Shown here in pieces: positions 9,801 to 17,486 of a stretch of DNA of 64,000 bases. Each line of letters opens with the position of its first letter. Position 1 is the stretch's first letter. A program made the position numbers and the translations under genes. The notes under the pieces are model-generated. The model had not been told where the DNA came from. It saw nothing but the letters and a program-made list of their open reading frames with translations, and made no database searches. Source of the stretch: CAYSSJ01 sp964433675 (lineage in GTDB: Bacteria > Cloacimonadota > Cloacimonadia > Cloacimonadales > TCS61); the NCBI GenBank assembly GCA_964433675.1, contig CAYSSJ010000002.1, positions 1-64,000 of the forward strand, in the 5' to 3' direction.

Positions 9801-9981
9801 CTCACTATTCTATCATAGCGATGCTGAGATAGACAAAGTGATGGAAAATCATGGCGAATATATCAAACAGGAAACTTTAGCCGACAGTATCCAAAAGTTG
9901 GATTCCCCCACCGAAGATATGGAGAAGTGGGATATCAACGGTAAGACAGTTTATTATAAAATAAATAGAAATAAGGAGTAG
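6841..9981 (+). CDS. ileS: Isoleucyl-tRNA synthetase, type 2 (eukaryotic-like)
   Basis: Charges tRNA-Ile. I chose ATG 6841 rather than an upstream in-frame codon at 6799, because 6841 has a GGAGAAA ribosome-binding site and overlaps the preceding gene's stop. The 1046-residue protein has the HIGH-equivalent GIHH at 55-58 after PPTANGLP, and KMSKS at 596-600. A CPSC knuckle and a long C-terminal extension include the IleRS2 signature around ELINKIQYTRKELDFD. The GIHH form and long C-terminus are typical of type 2 enzymes, which are usually insensitive to mupirocin. It is followed two bases later by a DUF1015 gene. Confidence 0.97.
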   Translation: MYKSVDPKEQVSQFEKRIRQCWDKNKTAEKSIDFRAGKPKFVFFEGPPTANGLPGIHHVISRTIKDTVCRYKTMKGYQVKRKAGWDTHGLPVEIEVEKTLGLSDKKEIEAYGIEKFNHACKESVFSYEKEWREMTKVMGYWIDLGNPYITLTNEYIETVWWILNQFWQKDLIYRGHKIVPYCPSCGTPLSSHEVAQGYRETEDPSVFVKFKLKGEENTYFLVWTTTPWTLISNVALAVNPCESYVKVKYQDHYLILAKALLSVLGDEYEIVDEFVGEKIKGVEYEQLFPFIKPNKKAFYLITADFVSMEDGSGVVHIAPAFGQDDYELGKIYDLPIIQPVDDSGKFTAEISDWAGVFVKDTDKSIIRNLKERKLLNNRKQIVHSYPFCWRCDSPLIYYARSGWFIKTSQFKEQMMQNSRDINWYPPFVGEKRFGSWLENNVDWAISRDRFWGTPLNIWTCDSCGKMDSAGSIAELREKGKLKTGESVPEDIELHRPYVDDIEFTCSDCNSKMHRTPEVIDCWFDSGSMPFAQHHYPFENEDIFHSELFPADFISEGIDQTRGWFYSLLAISTLLTGKSSYKNVLVNDLILDKKGLKMSKSRGNSIIGKDLLDLMYKYGADSTRWYLLAVSPPWIPTKFNEAGVQEVVNKFIGTLKNVYSFFVTYANIDNFDATTYEWTDEKSAQLDRWIVSRLNSLILDVNENMEKYDLTRCVRSIQKFVLDDVSNWYVRRSRRRYWSLELTEDKKDAYLTLNHILLTVCKLMAPFAPFIAEDIYTNLTGEESVHLQEYPQANTSVLDTNLEKEMQTIIDLVSLGRAARNKCQIKVRQTLSSLYVPAEVKDIISGKEELIKEEINVKTIEYIENKDSFVDYEIKPNFKVMGPKYGKHMKNISSALNSIDGSHIVSALHEGKDYYLEIDGSSFKITPEDLNIDIKDKEGFVFESDKELYVALDTNLTPELIEEGMARELINKIQYTRKELDFDIMDRISLFYHSDAEIDKVMENHGEYIKQETLADSIQKLDSPTEDMEKWDINGKTVYYKINRNKE

Positions 9982-9983
9982 TT

Positions 9984-11231
9984 ATGGCTAAGATTCATCC
10001 ATTCAAAGGATTACGTCCCCTACCCGATAAGGTGGAAAAGATCGCTTCTCCCCCCTATGATGTACTGAATTCTACCGAAGCGAGAGAAATGGCAAAAGAG
10101 AATGAGTTTAGTTTTTTACATGTAGTAAAACCGGAGATAGACTTGCCTGAGAGTACTCACATCTATGATGATGCGGTTTATCAGAAAGGTAAGGATAATT
10201 TGCAGAAGCTAATCTCTGAAGGACATATGAAACAAGATGAGAAACCTACCTATTACATTTACAAACAAATCATGGGAGATTATGAACAGGTAGGATTGGT
10301 TGTCTGCGCATCTATAGAAGATTACGAAAACGATATCATCAAAAAACATGAACACACCCGTGCTGAGAAAGAAACCGACAGAGTGAAACATGTGGAAACC
10401 CTCAATGCCAACACCGGTCCGGTATTCCTCACTTACAAAGCAAGAAAGGATATTGATGATATGATCGCAGCATTCATCAGTCAGAATAAACCGACATACG
10501 ACTTTACTGCAGATGATGAAGTGAAACATATTTTCTGGACGCTCGAAGATGATGCATTAGTAGAAAAGATCACCCGGGAATTCGCAGAAATCGATTATCT
10601 CTATGTTGCCGATGGTCATCATCGCTCTGCTTCCGGAACCATAGTAGGACAGAAAAGGCGTTCTGCCAATCCGAACCATACCGGCGAAGAGGAATACAAT
10701 TTCTTCTTATCCGTGCTATTCCCACACGACCAATTACATATCATGGATTACAATCGCGTGGTGAAAGATCTAAACGGATTGAGCAAAGAAGAATTTTTGC
10801 AAAATGTGAAAAATGATTTCATCATTGAATCAGTATCCGATAATAAGCCATACAAACCGGAGGCAATGCACAATTTCGGCATGTATTTGGATGGAAAATG
10901 GTACAAATTGACAGCAAAACCGGAAAGCTTCGATGCCAAGGATCCCGTTAGCTCATTGGATGTGGCTATCCTACAGAACAATCTACTCAGCCCGATTCTC
11001 GGTATCGGAGATCCGCGCAAAGATAACAGGATTGATTTCGTCGGTGGCATTCGTGGTTTGGAGCATCTTGCCAAACGAGTGGACGAAGGCGAAGCTGTGG
11101 CATTTTCTATGTATCCCACTACCATAGAGCAGCTTATGGCAATAGCAGATGCGGGTAAAGTTATGCCGCCCAAATCGACTTGGTTCGAGCCGAAACTTCG
11201 CTCCGGACTTATTGTTCATCTGTTGGATTAG
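9984..11231 (+). CDS. DUF1015 family protein
   Basis: A 415-residue cytoplasmic protein of the DUF1015 family, whose biochemical function is not established to my knowledge. The N-terminus MAKIHPFKGLRP with SPPYDVL (about 24-30) and the central VADGHHRSAS motif (about 209-218) are family hallmarks. The length is typical. It starts two bases after the ileS stop, with an AAGGAG ribosome-binding site inside the ileS end, so it is probably co-transcribed. The relation to translation is only positional. Confidence 0.9.
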   Translation: MAKIHPFKGLRPLPDKVEKIASPPYDVLNSTEAREMAKENEFSFLHVVKPEIDLPESTHIYDDAVYQKGKDNLQKLISEGHMKQDEKPTYYIYKQIMGDYEQVGLVVCASIEDYENDIIKKHEHTRAEKETDRVKHVETLNANTGPVFLTYKARKDIDDMIAAFISQNKPTYDFTADDEVKHIFWTLEDDALVEKITREFAEIDYLYVADGHHRSASGTIVGQKRRSANPNHTGEEEYNFFLSVLFPHDQLHIMDYNRVVKDLNGLSKEEFLQNVKNDFIIESVSDNKPYKPEAMHNFGMYLDGKWYKLTAKPESFDAKDPVSSLDVAILQNNLLSPILGIGDPRKDNRIDFVGGIRGLEHLAKRVDEGEAVAFSMYPTTIEQLMAIADAGKVMPPKSTWFEPKLRSGLIVHLLD

Positions 11232-11264
11232 TAATGCCAAATGGATATCGAACATAAATCTTGC

Positions 11265-11291
11265 CAGGTGGGCGCTAAAAATGCCCACCTG
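11265..11291 (+). terminator. Hairpin between the DUF1015 gene and rimO
   Basis: A perfect 9-bp stem CAGGTGGGC / GCCCACCTG with a 9-base loop sits in the 71-base gap. It is followed only by TTCTT, so it could be a weak terminator or processing site, with rimO starting 11 bases later. Confidence 0.55.
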
Positions 11292-11302
11292 TTCTTATCA
11301 AA

Positions 11303-12601
11303 ATGAAATACTATCTCATTAGTCTCGGTTGCCCAAAAAATCTGGTGGATAGTGAACGGTTTTCTGCTATAATAGAAGCAGGTGGATATGAACTTACCAC
11401 TGATCCGGTCGAGGCTGATACCATTATTATCAATACCTGCGGATTTATTCAGGATGCCAAAGTCGAAGCGGTTGATACTATTTTGGAGGCGGCTGAATAT
11501 AAAAAAGATGGTGCTAATTTGATAGTAACCGGCTGTTTGGTGAGAAGATATTTTGAAGATATCCAAAAAAGTATTCCGGAGATAGATCACCTGGTTGATC
11601 TGCAAGATTTCGACAAGTTTGCTCAGATTTTTACTATCCCGACTGTTTCCAAGAAGCGGAAATTGATGACCGCCGGACATTATGCATACTTGCGTATTAC
11701 CGACGGATGCAACAATCTTTGTAGTTACTGCGCTATACCGTCCATACGAGGAAGTTTGTGCAGTAAACCTATTGAAGAGTTGCTACAAGAAGCTGAGGAA
11801 TTGGCAGCCGGTGGGGTGAAAGAGCTCATAATAATCGGTCAGGATATCGCTCAGTATGGCGTAGACCTTTATGGAGAACAGAAATTGGCAAAACTCCTCA
11901 AACAAATCCATAAAATTGAAGCACTGAAGTGGATCAAATTATTGTATCTTCATCCTGCTCATATCACTACCGAATTATTGGATACTATCTCCACACTTCC
12001 CAAAATCTGCCGCTATTTCGATATACCCATACAGCATATTAATGATGATATCCTGCACTCTATGAACCGGCATATCAGCAAAGCAGAGACCATAGCTTTA
12101 TTAGATGATATCCGCTCCAAATTTCCCGAAGCGGTTATCAGAACGACGATTATCACCGGCTATCCCGGCGAGACAAAAGAGCATTTTGAAGAATTGAAAG
12201 AATTTATTATCGAGCAAAAGTTCGAGCGACTGGGTGTATTTGTCTATTCGCCGGAAGAGGATACTACCGCTTATGGACTCAAAAAAAGAGTGCCATCCAA
12301 ACTTGCTTTAGCACGCAAAGATGAGTTGATGAGTATCCAACAGCAGATTTCCATCGCCTTTCTGGAAAATTTCATAGGAAGCTATCTGCCGGTGATCATA
12401 GATGCCGAAAGTGATAGTGATGACTTTCACTATATTGGCAGAACTTATTTTGATGCTCCCGAAATCGATGGGATTGTATATCTGACCGGTAATGATTTGG
12501 GACCGGGAGATATTGTGAAGACTAACATAACCGATTCGACCGAATATGACCTGATCGGAGAATATAAACAAACGGAGGAAATCCAATGCCGTCAAAAATA
12601 G
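11303..12601 (+). CDS. rimO: Ribosomal protein S12 methylthiotransferase RimO
   Basis: A radical-SAM enzyme that adds a methylthio group to an aspartate of ribosomal protein uS12. The 432 residues contain the N-terminal MTTase cluster cysteines C10, C46 and C78, and the radical-SAM triad C136-xxx-C140-xx-C143 (CNNLCSYC). The N-terminal LGCPKNLVDSE favours RimO over the tRNA enzyme MiaB. A TRAM-like C-terminus follows. It overlaps trpS by 16 bases, and the trpS ribosome-binding site lies inside its end, so the two genes are coupled. No clear Shine-Dalgarno precedes ATG 11303. Confidence 0.93.
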   Translation: MKYYLISLGCPKNLVDSERFSAIIEAGGYELTTDPVEADTIIINTCGFIQDAKVEAVDTILEAAEYKKDGANLIVTGCLVRRYFEDIQKSIPEIDHLVDLQDFDKFAQIFTIPTVSKKRKLMTAGHYAYLRITDGCNNLCSYCAIPSIRGSLCSKPIEELLQEAEELAAGGVKELIIIGQDIAQYGVDLYGEQKLAKLLKQIHKIEALKWIKLLYLHPAHITTELLDTISTLPKICRYFDIPIQHINDDILHSMNRHISKAETIALLDDIRSKFPEAVIRTTIITGYPGETKEHFEELKEFIIEQKFERLGVFVYSPEEDTTAYGLKKRVPSKLALARKDELMSIQQQISIAFLENFIGSYLPVIIDAESDSDDFHYIGRTYFDAPEIDGIVYLTGNDLGPGDIVKTNITDSTEYDLIGEYKQTEEIQCRQK

Positions 12602-13584
12602 CATGCACAGGAATCAAGCCGACAGGTATGCCCCATATCGGTAATTATCTCGGCGCTATAAAACCAGCTTTGGAATTGATGCAAAAATATGAAGCCAGAT
12701 ACTTCATCGCCGATTATCATGCCCTCAATTCCCTTAAAGATCCCCAGCAATTACGAGAAATGACCTACGAAGTAGCAGCTGCATGGCTTGCCTGTGGTCT
12801 CGATCCCGAAAGGTCGCTAGTTTACAAACAATCTCAGGTTCCCGAGATTTTTGAGCTAACGATAATGCTGCTTGCCTTCACGCCCAAAGGTTTGATGAAC
12901 AGAGCACATGCCTACAAGGCATTAGTAGCACAAAATGAACAAATGCAGCGTGATCCCGACGATGGCGTCAATATGGGGCTCTTTACCTATCCGGTGCTAA
13001 TGGCAGCAGATATTTTGATGTTCGATACTGATGTGGTACCAATCGGTAAAGACCAAGCCCAGCATCTGGAAATGACCATCGATATCGCCCAGAGCTTCAA
13101 CCATAACTACGGCAGAGAGCTTCTGAAGATACCTCAACCATCTTATAATGAAGCCAGTAAGACGGTGATCGGTTTGGATGGCAGGAAGATGAGCAAAAGC
13201 TATAACAACACCATTCCACTTTTTTGCGAAGAGAAAAAGTTGAGAAAAATGCTGATGAAAATAGTTACTAATTCTCAGACGGTAGATGAGCCAAAAGATC
13301 CGGGAACTTGCAATATTTTCGCACTTTACAAACTTTTTGCCAATCAGGATCAGATAGAAAACTTAGCCGAAAGATACCGTCAAGGCGGTATGGGATGGGG
13401 ACATGCCAAACAGGAGCTTTTCGAGGTGATGAACGAAGCTCTAAAACCGCTGCGCGAAAGATACAACCGGATCATCAATGATAAGGTATATATAGATTCT
13501 GTACTGGCTAGCGGATCTACACAAGCGCGTGAATTTGCAGCCAAAAAGCTAAAATTTCTCAGAAGTGAAATCGGAGTAGAGTAA
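12586..13584 (+). CDS. trpS: Tryptophanyl-tRNA synthetase
   Basis: Charges tRNA-Trp. This compact 332-residue class I enzyme has the HIGH-type motif PHIGN at 16-20, KMSKS at 201-205 and the TrpRS-typical DxxPxGxDQxQH stretch (VVPIGKDQAQH, 150-160). Its length matches bacterial TrpRS. GGAGG lies seven bases upstream of the ATG, within the end of rimO. It is the third aminoacyl-tRNA synthetase in 13 kb, after leuS and ileS. Confidence 0.97.
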   Translation: MPSKIACTGIKPTGMPHIGNYLGAIKPALELMQKYEARYFIADYHALNSLKDPQQLREMTYEVAAAWLACGLDPERSLVYKQSQVPEIFELTIMLLAFTPKGLMNRAHAYKALVAQNEQMQRDPDDGVNMGLFTYPVLMAADILMFDTDVVPIGKDQAQHLEMTIDIAQSFNHNYGRELLKIPQPSYNEASKTVIGLDGRKMSKSYNNTIPLFCEEKKLRKMLMKIVTNSQTVDEPKDPGTCNIFALYKLFANQDQIENLAERYRQGGMGWGHAKQELFEVMNEALKPLRERYNRIINDKVYIDSVLASGSTQAREFAAKKLKFLRSEIGVE

Positions 13585-13609
13585 ATAATGAGAGAGCCAA
13601 ATAAAATCA

Positions 13610-13638
13610 TTGACACCAACAGCGGTAGTCAATAAAAG
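13610..13638 (+). promoter_or_regulatory. Candidate promoter for secG and tRNA-Leu(UAA)
   Basis: TTGACA at 13610-13615 and TAAAAG at 13633-13638 with 17-base spacing lie about 32 bases before the secG start. The -35 is a perfect match, the -10 is four of six. Confidence 0.4.
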
Positions 13639-13670
13639 TGCTTTCAATTTTAAATAGAGGTGATTAAGAT

Positions 13671-14036
13671 ATGTATTCTATATTAATGATATTGCATGTA
13701 ATATTTTCAGTAGCATTGATCGTAGTGATTCTTTCCCAATCCGGGAAAGGCGGAGCTTTGGACGGTCTGGTCGGTGGAACTGCCTCCAATATGCTTGGCG
13801 GTCAGACTGCATCTGGTTTTCTAAAAAACGCTACCAAGACTTTGGCAGTACTTTTCATGGTAACTTCCATCCTGCTGGCTTTTCAAGTTCGCGGCGGAAG
13901 ACCAGGCAGAAGTGCTGTGGATAGAATGAGAAGCGAAACCGAAAGAACTCAACCGGTAGAGCAACCTACGCAGGAGACTCCTGCTGAAGTGCCGGCAGCT
14001 CCTTTCGGTGATGAATTCGAAACTGAAGAGGAATAG
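13671..14036 (+). CDS. secG: Preprotein translocase subunit SecG
   Basis: A small inner-membrane part of the SecYEG channel. The 121 residues contain two hydrophobic helices (about 3-23 and 53-72) separated by the SecG-typical segment LSQSGKGGALDGLVGG. An acidic, proline-rich tail (about 85-121) lengthens it compared with the core family, as in many Bacteroidota-like SecG proteins. AGAGGTGATT precedes the ATG. A tRNA-Leu starts eight bases after the stop and may be co-transcribed. Confidence 0.93.
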   Translation: MYSILMILHVIFSVALIVVILSQSGKGGALDGLVGGTASNMLGGQTASGFLKNATKTLAVLFMVTSILLAFQVRGGRPGRSAVDRMRSETERTQPVEQPTQETPAEVPAAPFGDEFETEEE

Positions 14037-14043
14037 AAATAAC

Positions 14044-14133
14044 GCAGAAGTGGTGGAATTGGCAGACACGCAAGACTAAGGATCTTGTGCCCATTTAACG
14101 GGTGTGCGGGTTCGAGTCCCGCCTTCTGCACCA
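14044..14133 (+). tRNA. tRNA-Leu(UAA)
   Basis: The acceptor stem GCAGAAG/CTTCTGC, a class II long variable arm and a T-arm GCGGGTTCGAGTCCCGC are all present. The anticodon stem CAAGA/TCTTG encloses loop CTAAGGA, giving anticodon TAA (reads UUA/UUG). CCA is encoded at 14131-14133. It lies directly downstream of secG, on the same strand. Confidence 0.97.
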
Positions 14134-14166
14134 TAGTTATCCCGATAGATTTTCGTTAATAAAAAT

Positions 14167-14574
14167 CTACCATTGTTGATTTCCGTAGATGCTCCATTCT
14201 CCATCTTCACGATAGAAATATGAGAATTCTCCCTGCTCATCGGGCGCGATGAATTTATCTTCATCCAAATAGAAAACAAAAGAGGCAACCGCGTCGTAAT
14301 TATCGACTTCGATATCAATGTCGGTGATATCCATCAAAATATAATCCATCAGTCTCAAAGTCCATAAATCCTCTACCTGAGGTGTCTCCATGCTATTGTG
14401 CAAGAAATCTTCATGGTAAAAAGACATTATAGTCTCCAAATCTCCCATATTGAATGCAGATTTGATATCATCCAGAATCTCCCTGATCTTCTGTTCATGA
14501 TATTCCACCTCTACCGGATCGGAAGCGCAAGAAAGCAGTATTAGTCCCAAAAGTGCAATAAAAAAAAATCTCAT
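14167..14574 (-). CDS. Lipoprotein with NTF2/SnoaL-like fold (predicted)
   Basis: A 135-residue protein with a signal peptide ending in a lipobox (LILLSC, acceptor Cys16), so it is probably anchored to a membrane. After the Cys, a helix pair with IKSAFNMGDLETIMSFYHEDF and alternating beta strands look like an NTF2/SnoaL-type alpha+beta cone. This is a fold impression from pattern only, with no catalytic residues identifiable. Its start overlaps the stop of the methyltransferase gene by four bases (ATGA), making it the last gene of a four-gene operon. Confidence 0.75.
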   Translation of the reverse strand: MRFFFIALLGLILLSCASDPVEVEYHEQKIREILDDIKSAFNMGDLETIMSFYHEDFLHNSMETPQVEDLWTLRLMDYILMDITDIDIEVDNYDAVASFVFYLDEDKFIAPDEQGEFSYFYREDGEWSIYGNQQW

Positions 14575-15893
14575 GCTCTATCCATAATCACGACATTCTC
14601 GATGTGATAAGTATGAGGGAACATATCGAATGCTTTTCGCTTAGTTACTTGATAGCCATTTTCAATCAGGCTTTGGCAGTCACGAAATTGAGACATCGGA
14701 TTGCAGCCCACATAGATCAGATGTGGGATATTATACATTGCGATCAAGGCTATCAGCTTGGAAGACAGACCTTTTCTAGGCGGATCGAATATAATGGTAT
14801 CTATTGTCTGACTACTGAGCACTTTTTCTATTTTCGCTTCTACATCTCCACTCAAGAACTCGGTGTTGTTCAAACCATTCAATTCTGCAGAGATGCGAGC
14901 ATCTTGCAGAGCTTGTTCATTCTGCTCGATCCCGATGATCTTCTCAGCTTTATCTGCTATATAGATACCGATAGCTCCTACTCCACAATAGGCATCCAAT
15001 ACCGTTTTCTGAGGAGCAATCTGCTCTTTGATATAAGCATAAAGATCGGCAGCAACACCGGCGTTGATCTGGAAGAAAGATTTGTAATTCAGTTTGTATT
15101 TAACATCATCGATGATTTCGGTAAAATCAGGTTTACCCATCAAAATCTTCTCATCATCACCTAAGATCGTATTACCCGGTTTGGGATTGATGTTTTGCAC
15201 GATACCTACCACATTATCATATTTTTCACCTATCATGCGGACTAATTGCTTGGTAAAGGGCATCTTCCTGGTTTTCGTTACGACTACCATGATGATCTCG
15301 CCGGCAGTGTTCATCCTGAAACCGAGATGCCGAACTCCCCCTGTATGTTTCTGCTCATCATAGATAGGCACTTTGGCAGCATAGCAGTATCGGACAAAAT
15401 CCTCTGCGATATTATCGAAGATTTCCGGATGAAGCCGGCAGGTTTTGTGCGGGATTACTTGGTGAGATTGTTTGGCAAACATACCGATTTTGATATCTCC
15501 CCCACTTTCGGTGAGCGGCATAAAGGTTTTGTTCCTATAGTGATGGATATCTTTAGATGAAGATATAAAATCCATCCGGGGAGCTAGATGCAAAAAGATC
15601 TCATCTATTATAATTTGTTTTGCTTCAAGTTGGTGTTCATACTTCAAAGTGAGCCAATCGCAGCCGCCACACTTACCGAACAATTCACATTGGGATTTTA
15701 TGCGCCGATTTGAGGACGATAGTATAGTCGAGACTTCAGCAAAGCGGATACTGCCCTTCTCGAAGATAACCTTGGCATCTACTACATCTCCCGGATAAGC
15801 ATGTTGGACAAATATCGTTTTGTCTTCATGATATGCCAATCCATAGCCTTTATAGACCAGTTTTTCGATTTTTAGTTCTTTAATAAGCCTCAT
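14571..15893 (-). CDS. rlmD: 23S rRNA (uracil-5-)-methyltransferase, RlmD/TrmA family
   Basis: A SAM-dependent RNA m5U methyltransferase of the RumA/TrmA family. I place the start at ATG 15893-15891, which overlaps the upstream stop as ATGA. This gives 440 residues (an upstream in-frame ATG at 15929 would lie inside the previous gene). An N-terminal TRAM domain is followed by Fe-S ligands C69, C75 and C78 (CELFGKCGGC) plus a later Cys in HKTC. The SAM-binding YCGVGAIGIY, FDPPRKGL and the catalytic VGCNP region complete the family set. U1939 of 23S rRNA is the usual RlmD target; other m5U sites cannot be excluded. Confidence 0.9.
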   Translation of the reverse strand: MRLIKELKIEKLVYKGYGLAYHEDKTIFVQHAYPGDVVDAKVIFEKGSIRFAEVSTILSSSNRRIKSQCELFGKCGGCDWLTLKYEHQLEAKQIIIDEIFLHLAPRMDFISSSKDIHHYRNKTFMPLTESGGDIKIGMFAKQSHQVIPHKTCRLHPEIFDNIAEDFVRYCYAAKVPIYDEQKHTGGVRHLGFRMNTAGEIIMVVVTKTRKMPFTKQLVRMIGEKYDNVVGIVQNINPKPGNTILGDDEKILMGKPDFTEIIDDVKYKLNYKSFFQINAGVAADLYAYIKEQIAPQKTVLDAYCGVGAIGIYIADKAEKIIGIEQNEQALQDARISAELNGLNNTEFLSGDVEAKIEKVLSSQTIDTIIFDPPRKGLSSKLIALIAMYNIPHLIYVGCNPMSQFRDCQSLIENGYQVTKRKAFDMFPHTYHIENVVIMDRA

Positions 15894-16606
15894 AGTTTCT
15901 TCACAATCTGCATAAATCTGAGTTTCCAAACCATATATATAGCTTCATAGACGATTTTTTTGGACATTTTGGAAATACCGCTCTTTCGTTCAGTAAACAC
16001 GATCGGAATCTCCTTCATCTTCCCTTTTCTCACCCAAATTCTGTATTTCATTTCTATCTGAAAAGAATATCCATCCGAATAGATCTTCTTGTCCATGATC
16101 TGTTGCAGGATCTCCCGTCTGTAACCCACAAAACCGCTGGTAGGATCGTCGATCGTCATGCCGGTGATCAGTTTCACATAGCGGGAAGCCAGATAGCTCA
16201 GGAGCAAGCGTTTCATCGTCCAATGGATCACATTCACCGTGCCGCCTATATAGCGGGAACCGATAACGGCATCATGATCTGTGAGTATTTCGATCATTTC
16301 GGGTAATCTGGCGGGATTATGAGAGAAATCGGCATCCATCTCGAATATGTTTTGATAATCTCGCTCGAGCGCCCAGGCGAAACCTTGCAGATAGGCAGAA
16401 CCCAATCCGAGTTTCCCCTCTCTCTCGATCAGATGTATCCTATGATTATCTTGCATGAGCGATTTCACGATCTGAGCTGTCTTATCAGGCGAATTATCGT
16501 CCACGATCAGAATCTCAATTTGCTCATCCTGTTTTAGCGTCACATCGATAATCGCTGCGATATTATCCTTTTCGTTATATGTCGGAATTATGATTAGGCT
16601 TTTCAT
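15890..16606 (-). CDS. Polyprenol-phosphate mannosyltransferase-like GT2 glycosyltransferase
   Basis: Likely transfers a sugar from a nucleotide donor to a lipid (polyprenyl) phosphate at the inner face of the membrane. The 238 residues resemble Dpm1-type enzymes: IIPTYNEKDNI near the start, VDDNSPDKT, the DxD-like EMDADFSHNP, and SGFVGYRREIL. It has no C-terminal membrane domain, as in single-domain Dpm1. ATGA overlaps join it to both neighbours. The donor sugar is unknown. Confidence 0.88.
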   Translation of the reverse strand: MKSLIIIPTYNEKDNIAAIIDVTLKQDEQIEILIVDDNSPDKTAQIVKSLMQDNHRIHLIEREGKLGLGSAYLQGFAWALERDYQNIFEMDADFSHNPARLPEMIEILTDHDAVIGSRYIGGTVNVIHWTMKRLLLSYLASRYVKLITGMTIDDPTSGFVGYRREILQQIMDKKIYSDGYSFQIEMKYRIWVRKGKMKEIPIVFTERKSGISKMSKKIVYEAIYMVWKLRFMQIVKKL

Positions 16607-17355
16607 TCGTCTTTATCCCTATTATTGACAAGTAGTTGAGCTTCGGGCACGGTTTTATATTTCTTTGCGGGAGCGCCGACCCAGATCTCTTTTGACGGGA
16701 TATCATGCGTTATCACACTAGCAGCAGCAGCCACACCATCCGATTCGATCGTCTTACCCGGTAATATGGTAGAGTTCACCCCGATTCTACCACCGGTTTT
16801 CACCACTACGCCTTTGAAATGCTTGAATCTCTCCTTATCTCTTCCCAAATAGTTATCGTTACTGGTCAAGACTCCCGGAGCGATGAAGCAATAATCTTCG
16901 ATCTGCGAATAGGCAGTGATATACGAATTAGTCTCCAATTTATTCCTGGAGCCGATAGTGCAAAAATTCTCTATAGTTACATTCCTACCGATTATATTCA
17001 ACTCACCGATCTTCACATTCTCTCTGATAGTTGCCATATCTGCGATCAGGTTTTTTGCTCCGATCTCTGCTTGGGCATAGATTATCACATTGGTTCCAAT
17101 CTGACACTTATCCCCGATTTTAGCAGGTTGCAGCTCCTTTTGCGGTTTGAATATACTACGCGGTGAGCTCAGCGGCATCTTGCCGATAACGCTGTTAGCA
17201 TCTATCCTCACATGATCTCCGATAACGCTACCCGGATGAATAACTACATTATGACCGATCTTGCAGTTCTGGCCTATAACGACTTCATCCGAGATCACGC
17301 AATTGTACCCGATCTCTGAATCTTTTCCTATTTTGGCTGAATCAGATATATGCAT
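16603..17355 (-). CDS. Left-handed beta-helix sugar acyl/acetyltransferase
   Basis: A 250-residue enzyme built almost wholly of hexapeptide repeats ([LIV]GxxxxI), for example IGKDSEIGYNCVISDEVVIG. It should form a trimeric beta-helix that acylates a nucleotide sugar. Its features recall WlbB/PglD-type N-acetyltransferases more than LpxA, and the C-terminal WVGAPAKKYK motif is common in sugar N-acetyltransferases. It is the first gene of the operon that continues with a lipid-phosphate glycosyltransferase, so cell-envelope glycan synthesis is plausible. Substrate is not predictable from sequence alone. Confidence 0.8.
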   Translation of the reverse strand: MHISDSAKIGKDSEIGYNCVISDEVVIGQNCKIGHNVVIHPGSVIGDHVRIDANSVIGKMPLSSPRSIFKPQKELQPAKIGDKCQIGTNVIIYAQAEIGAKNLIADMATIRENVKIGELNIIGRNVTIENFCTIGSRNKLETNSYITAYSQIEDYCFIAPGVLTSNDNYLGRDKERFKHFKGVVVKTGGRIGVNSTILPGKTIESDGVAAAASVITHDIPSKEIWVGAPAKKYKTVPEAQLLVNNRDKDE

Positions 17356-17433
17356 TTTTCCTCCTGCTGTCTAGTATAGAAGTGCATTTTTTTTCAGATA
17401 GCAAAGAATCGTAAAGTATTTTTTTTGGAAAGA

Positions 17434-17465
17434 GAAACGGCTGACCATTTTTCGCCAGCCGTTTC
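17434..17465 (-). terminator. Hairpin after the NAD-type glutamate dehydrogenase gene
   Basis: A 10-bp perfect stem (GAAACGGCTG / CAGCCGTTTC) with a 12-base loop lies 21 bases beyond the gdh stop on the minus strand. It is followed by TCTTTCC on that strand. It probably acts as a terminator although the T-run is poor. Confidence 0.65.
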
Positions 17466-17486
17466 GTATCTAAGTTCCGTCTGTTT

